A program made the translations under genes and the position numbers. A model generated the notes under the pieces. That model ran no database searches and was not told the origin of the DNA. It was given only the letters and a program-made list of their open reading frames with translations. Positions 43,101 to 46,100 of a DNA stretch of 64,000 nucleotides are shown here, in pieces. Source of the stretch: Marthasterias glacialis (lineage: Eukaryota > Echinodermata > Asteroidea > Forcipulatida > Asteriidae); assembly GCA_911728455.2 (NCBI GenBank), contig OU452219.1, positions 26,231,211 through 26,295,210 on the forward strand, written 5' to 3'. Position 1 is the first letter of the stretch. The number at the start of each line of letters is the position of its first letter.

Positions 43101-46100
43101 AAATGTTTAAATAAAACTTATTTTTGTATAGTTGAGTTTTTTATTTAACTTTGAAGTTTTGAATTCGAGGAACGAGTTTCTCCCACTGTCCACTTTTTCC
43201 CCAAAGTGCGGTTCTTTTGAAATTAAGAATACAATAATAGAGACCTGATACTTCATGGAGGCTACGAAGGCAATGACCTCCATTACCCTGGCCATTGCCT
43301 TGATACTTCATGGAGGCTACGAAGGCAATGACCTCCATTACCCTGGCCATTGCCTTGGTGCCATTTGAAATGTTCCAATATAATTTACTATGTAAGTACT
43401 AATGGGTTAAAGTGTGCAACTTTGTTTTCATTGAATGGTAAAGCAATACACCGATCCATTAACCCCGCCCCCTAACATGTTGACCAATCACAGCCTTGGG
43501 TACGCCACCCAAAGTCCGTCAAAAGTCCGACCAATAAAAAAGCTATTGGAAAATGTAAACATGTGTGCGCGTACTTACAGTGTGCGCGTTCATGTCGTGC
43601 AGTGTGGCATTGAAGAGACACACATTGTGCTGCACACGTGTACAGTGATGATGCAGCCAATGCTGTGATTGGTCAATGTGTTTAGTGGGTGTGGCTTAAT
43701 GGTTCGGTCTATACAGATACTACCAAGTAGTATCTGTATAGTTTTCAAGGTATGTGGTTAGAACCATCAACATGTTATGTATTGACTTCTGAACTGCATG
43801 GCATATTCACAGGGGGCACCCTCAATTACAGTAAAATATTGACTGCAAATACCTTCATTCAATTTCTCCAGATTGATGTTTGAAAATCGAAAGAGCTGAC
43901 CATCACAGGACAGGATAAGAAGATCATGCACAGCTGCAAGGGGTAAATTAATAATAGTTAACTGGTAAAACAGGACAGTTTTAATGTGTCAAACATTAAT
44001 GGTACACGCTGCTACCAAGTCAGAATGAACTTGGCTTTTAGTCATTATCAAGAAAAATGCAATTTTCCATCAATATTTCTAGTATGACACTACCACAAAA
44101 CCCAAATACAATTAAACAGTTGGTATTGTAAAAACATTTAAAATCGCCACCAATTAACTCATATTCGACCTTAAAGTTTTGCCACACTTTGCAAAAACCT
44201 ACTGCGTTGTGTAAAGTGTGTCACATGGGCTATTTACATAGTTTAGTAATAGACTTTAACCACTTCACGATAGAAGACGTCTTTTCCCTCCAAACTTTTC
44301 CAAACAGAATAGACTAATCCATTAAGCCCCACCCCCAAACATAATGACCAATCACAGCATTGGCTACATCACCACTGTAGACAGGTGGGCAGCACAATGT
44401 GCGTCTCTTCAATACCACACTGCACGACATAAACGTGCGCGGTATAAGTACGCGCACACATGTTTACATTTTTTAATAGGATTTTGTCACGTCGGACTTT
44501 TGTCAAACTTTAGGTGGCTTACCCAATTCTGTGATTGGTCAATACATAAGGGGGCGTGGCTTAATGGATTGGTCTATTATGGTGGACATTTATAAACACC
44601 CGGAACAACTTTGGAGCGTCCTCTTTTGGTTGGAGTCAGTTTACCAACTGACATAATTAGGCCCCCAGACAATCCATTGTGTAGTATGCACATACCATGC
44701 TACACTTCAGTTCTCCTGTACGAAGAGGACAAAGGGTACTGGAATTCATACTCAAAATTTCCCTTTTTTCTCAAGGGTTATTGTGTAGCCCCGATTCCAG
44801 ACCTTTGTGTTTTTGTTGTGCAAACGAAGATTACGAAAGATTGATAGGCTGCAACCATTGTTTATCATTGTATTCGGCTCAACAGGAGGTAAGTCCGAAT
44901 GGGCCGAGATTCCAGCAAAGCATGGCCGATGATGAGCCATGGCTTACGGCCAAGGTTTTGCGATTTACAGTGAATGCATTTTATATTTTCTCGAAAGAGA
45001 ACAGCAAATCCCGGTGCTTTTTATAAGTACCATTGTTGTCTTTGCTTTGTTTAGTCAGGAATTCATTGTATAGATGATGTTCTCAAAAACAATATTAATT
45101 CGGAAGCACCGTAAAGTTCCGAGAAATAATACTGCGCAGTGGCACGATAAAGATTTTATAATACCGTCGTGAAGTGGTTAAGAGCGGTTTGAGCAAGTCA
45201 ATGGAAGGTATCTTGGCAGATATGAAGTGACTGCTTGCTCCAAAATTGCCATTCAAGTTGTCAAGGAATAAATGTTACTTCAGATATTTCTTTGACTGAA
45301 AGTTAAATGTAACATTGTTGACCAAAAATTAATGTATCAAAGATAACCACAAATAATTTAACTCCGTACCTGGAATTTTACTCGGCGAAAAAACCATTTG
45401 AAGAAAACATTTAGTGTTGTCCATTTCCATTCTTGATTTCAGCACCTTAGAAGTAATAACAACATCTTTAATATTAAAATCACACACAAAAATCATTGAC
45501 AACAAAAAGGAAGGGAAATAATTATGTTGTGCAATTTTAAAGGGCAAGTACATTATTGTTCTTAGAAGAGTAAATTAACTCCTAACCTCTAGTTTGAATA
45601 AGCACAACTTAAAAACAACCCATAAAGATTTCATCAAATTCTGTGGTCACGTTTTAGTGAAAGTAAAAATAAAAACAATAGGCCTGTGTGATTCCTGAGG
45701 GATTTTGTGCACATTTATAACTGGCTTATTTCAGTTCTGGCAATAGAAATAAGCAAAGGGTCTTCACATGCTATTTTGTTGACTCTGACAGTATTTCAGA
45801 CGGCAATATCTCTCTGGAGGATCCACACTGAAATGACTGTGTTATTAATGAGCTCTCATAGATTGAAACTATTCAAACAATTTTCTTGTTCGTTACCAAT
45901 CCTGTCTTTAACTACGTGTTTTCTTGGTCAGTTTTTGTTGTGATTAACAGCTCTATAATATAGCTGATATGCATTGGTCTCTGTGGTCTGTGTGCAGGGA
46001 TGAGAGTGGATAAAAATGACAAATCCATGAAACACCAGTGGAGGGTTTGGTGGCTACCAACCGCGCCATAACCCGTATCAATGGCAGCATTCTGTGCTTG

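Noticed and set aside
43247-43356. CRISPR-like direct repeats
   Set aside because: Just two adjacent 55-bp copies without spacers, in a eukaryotic intron.
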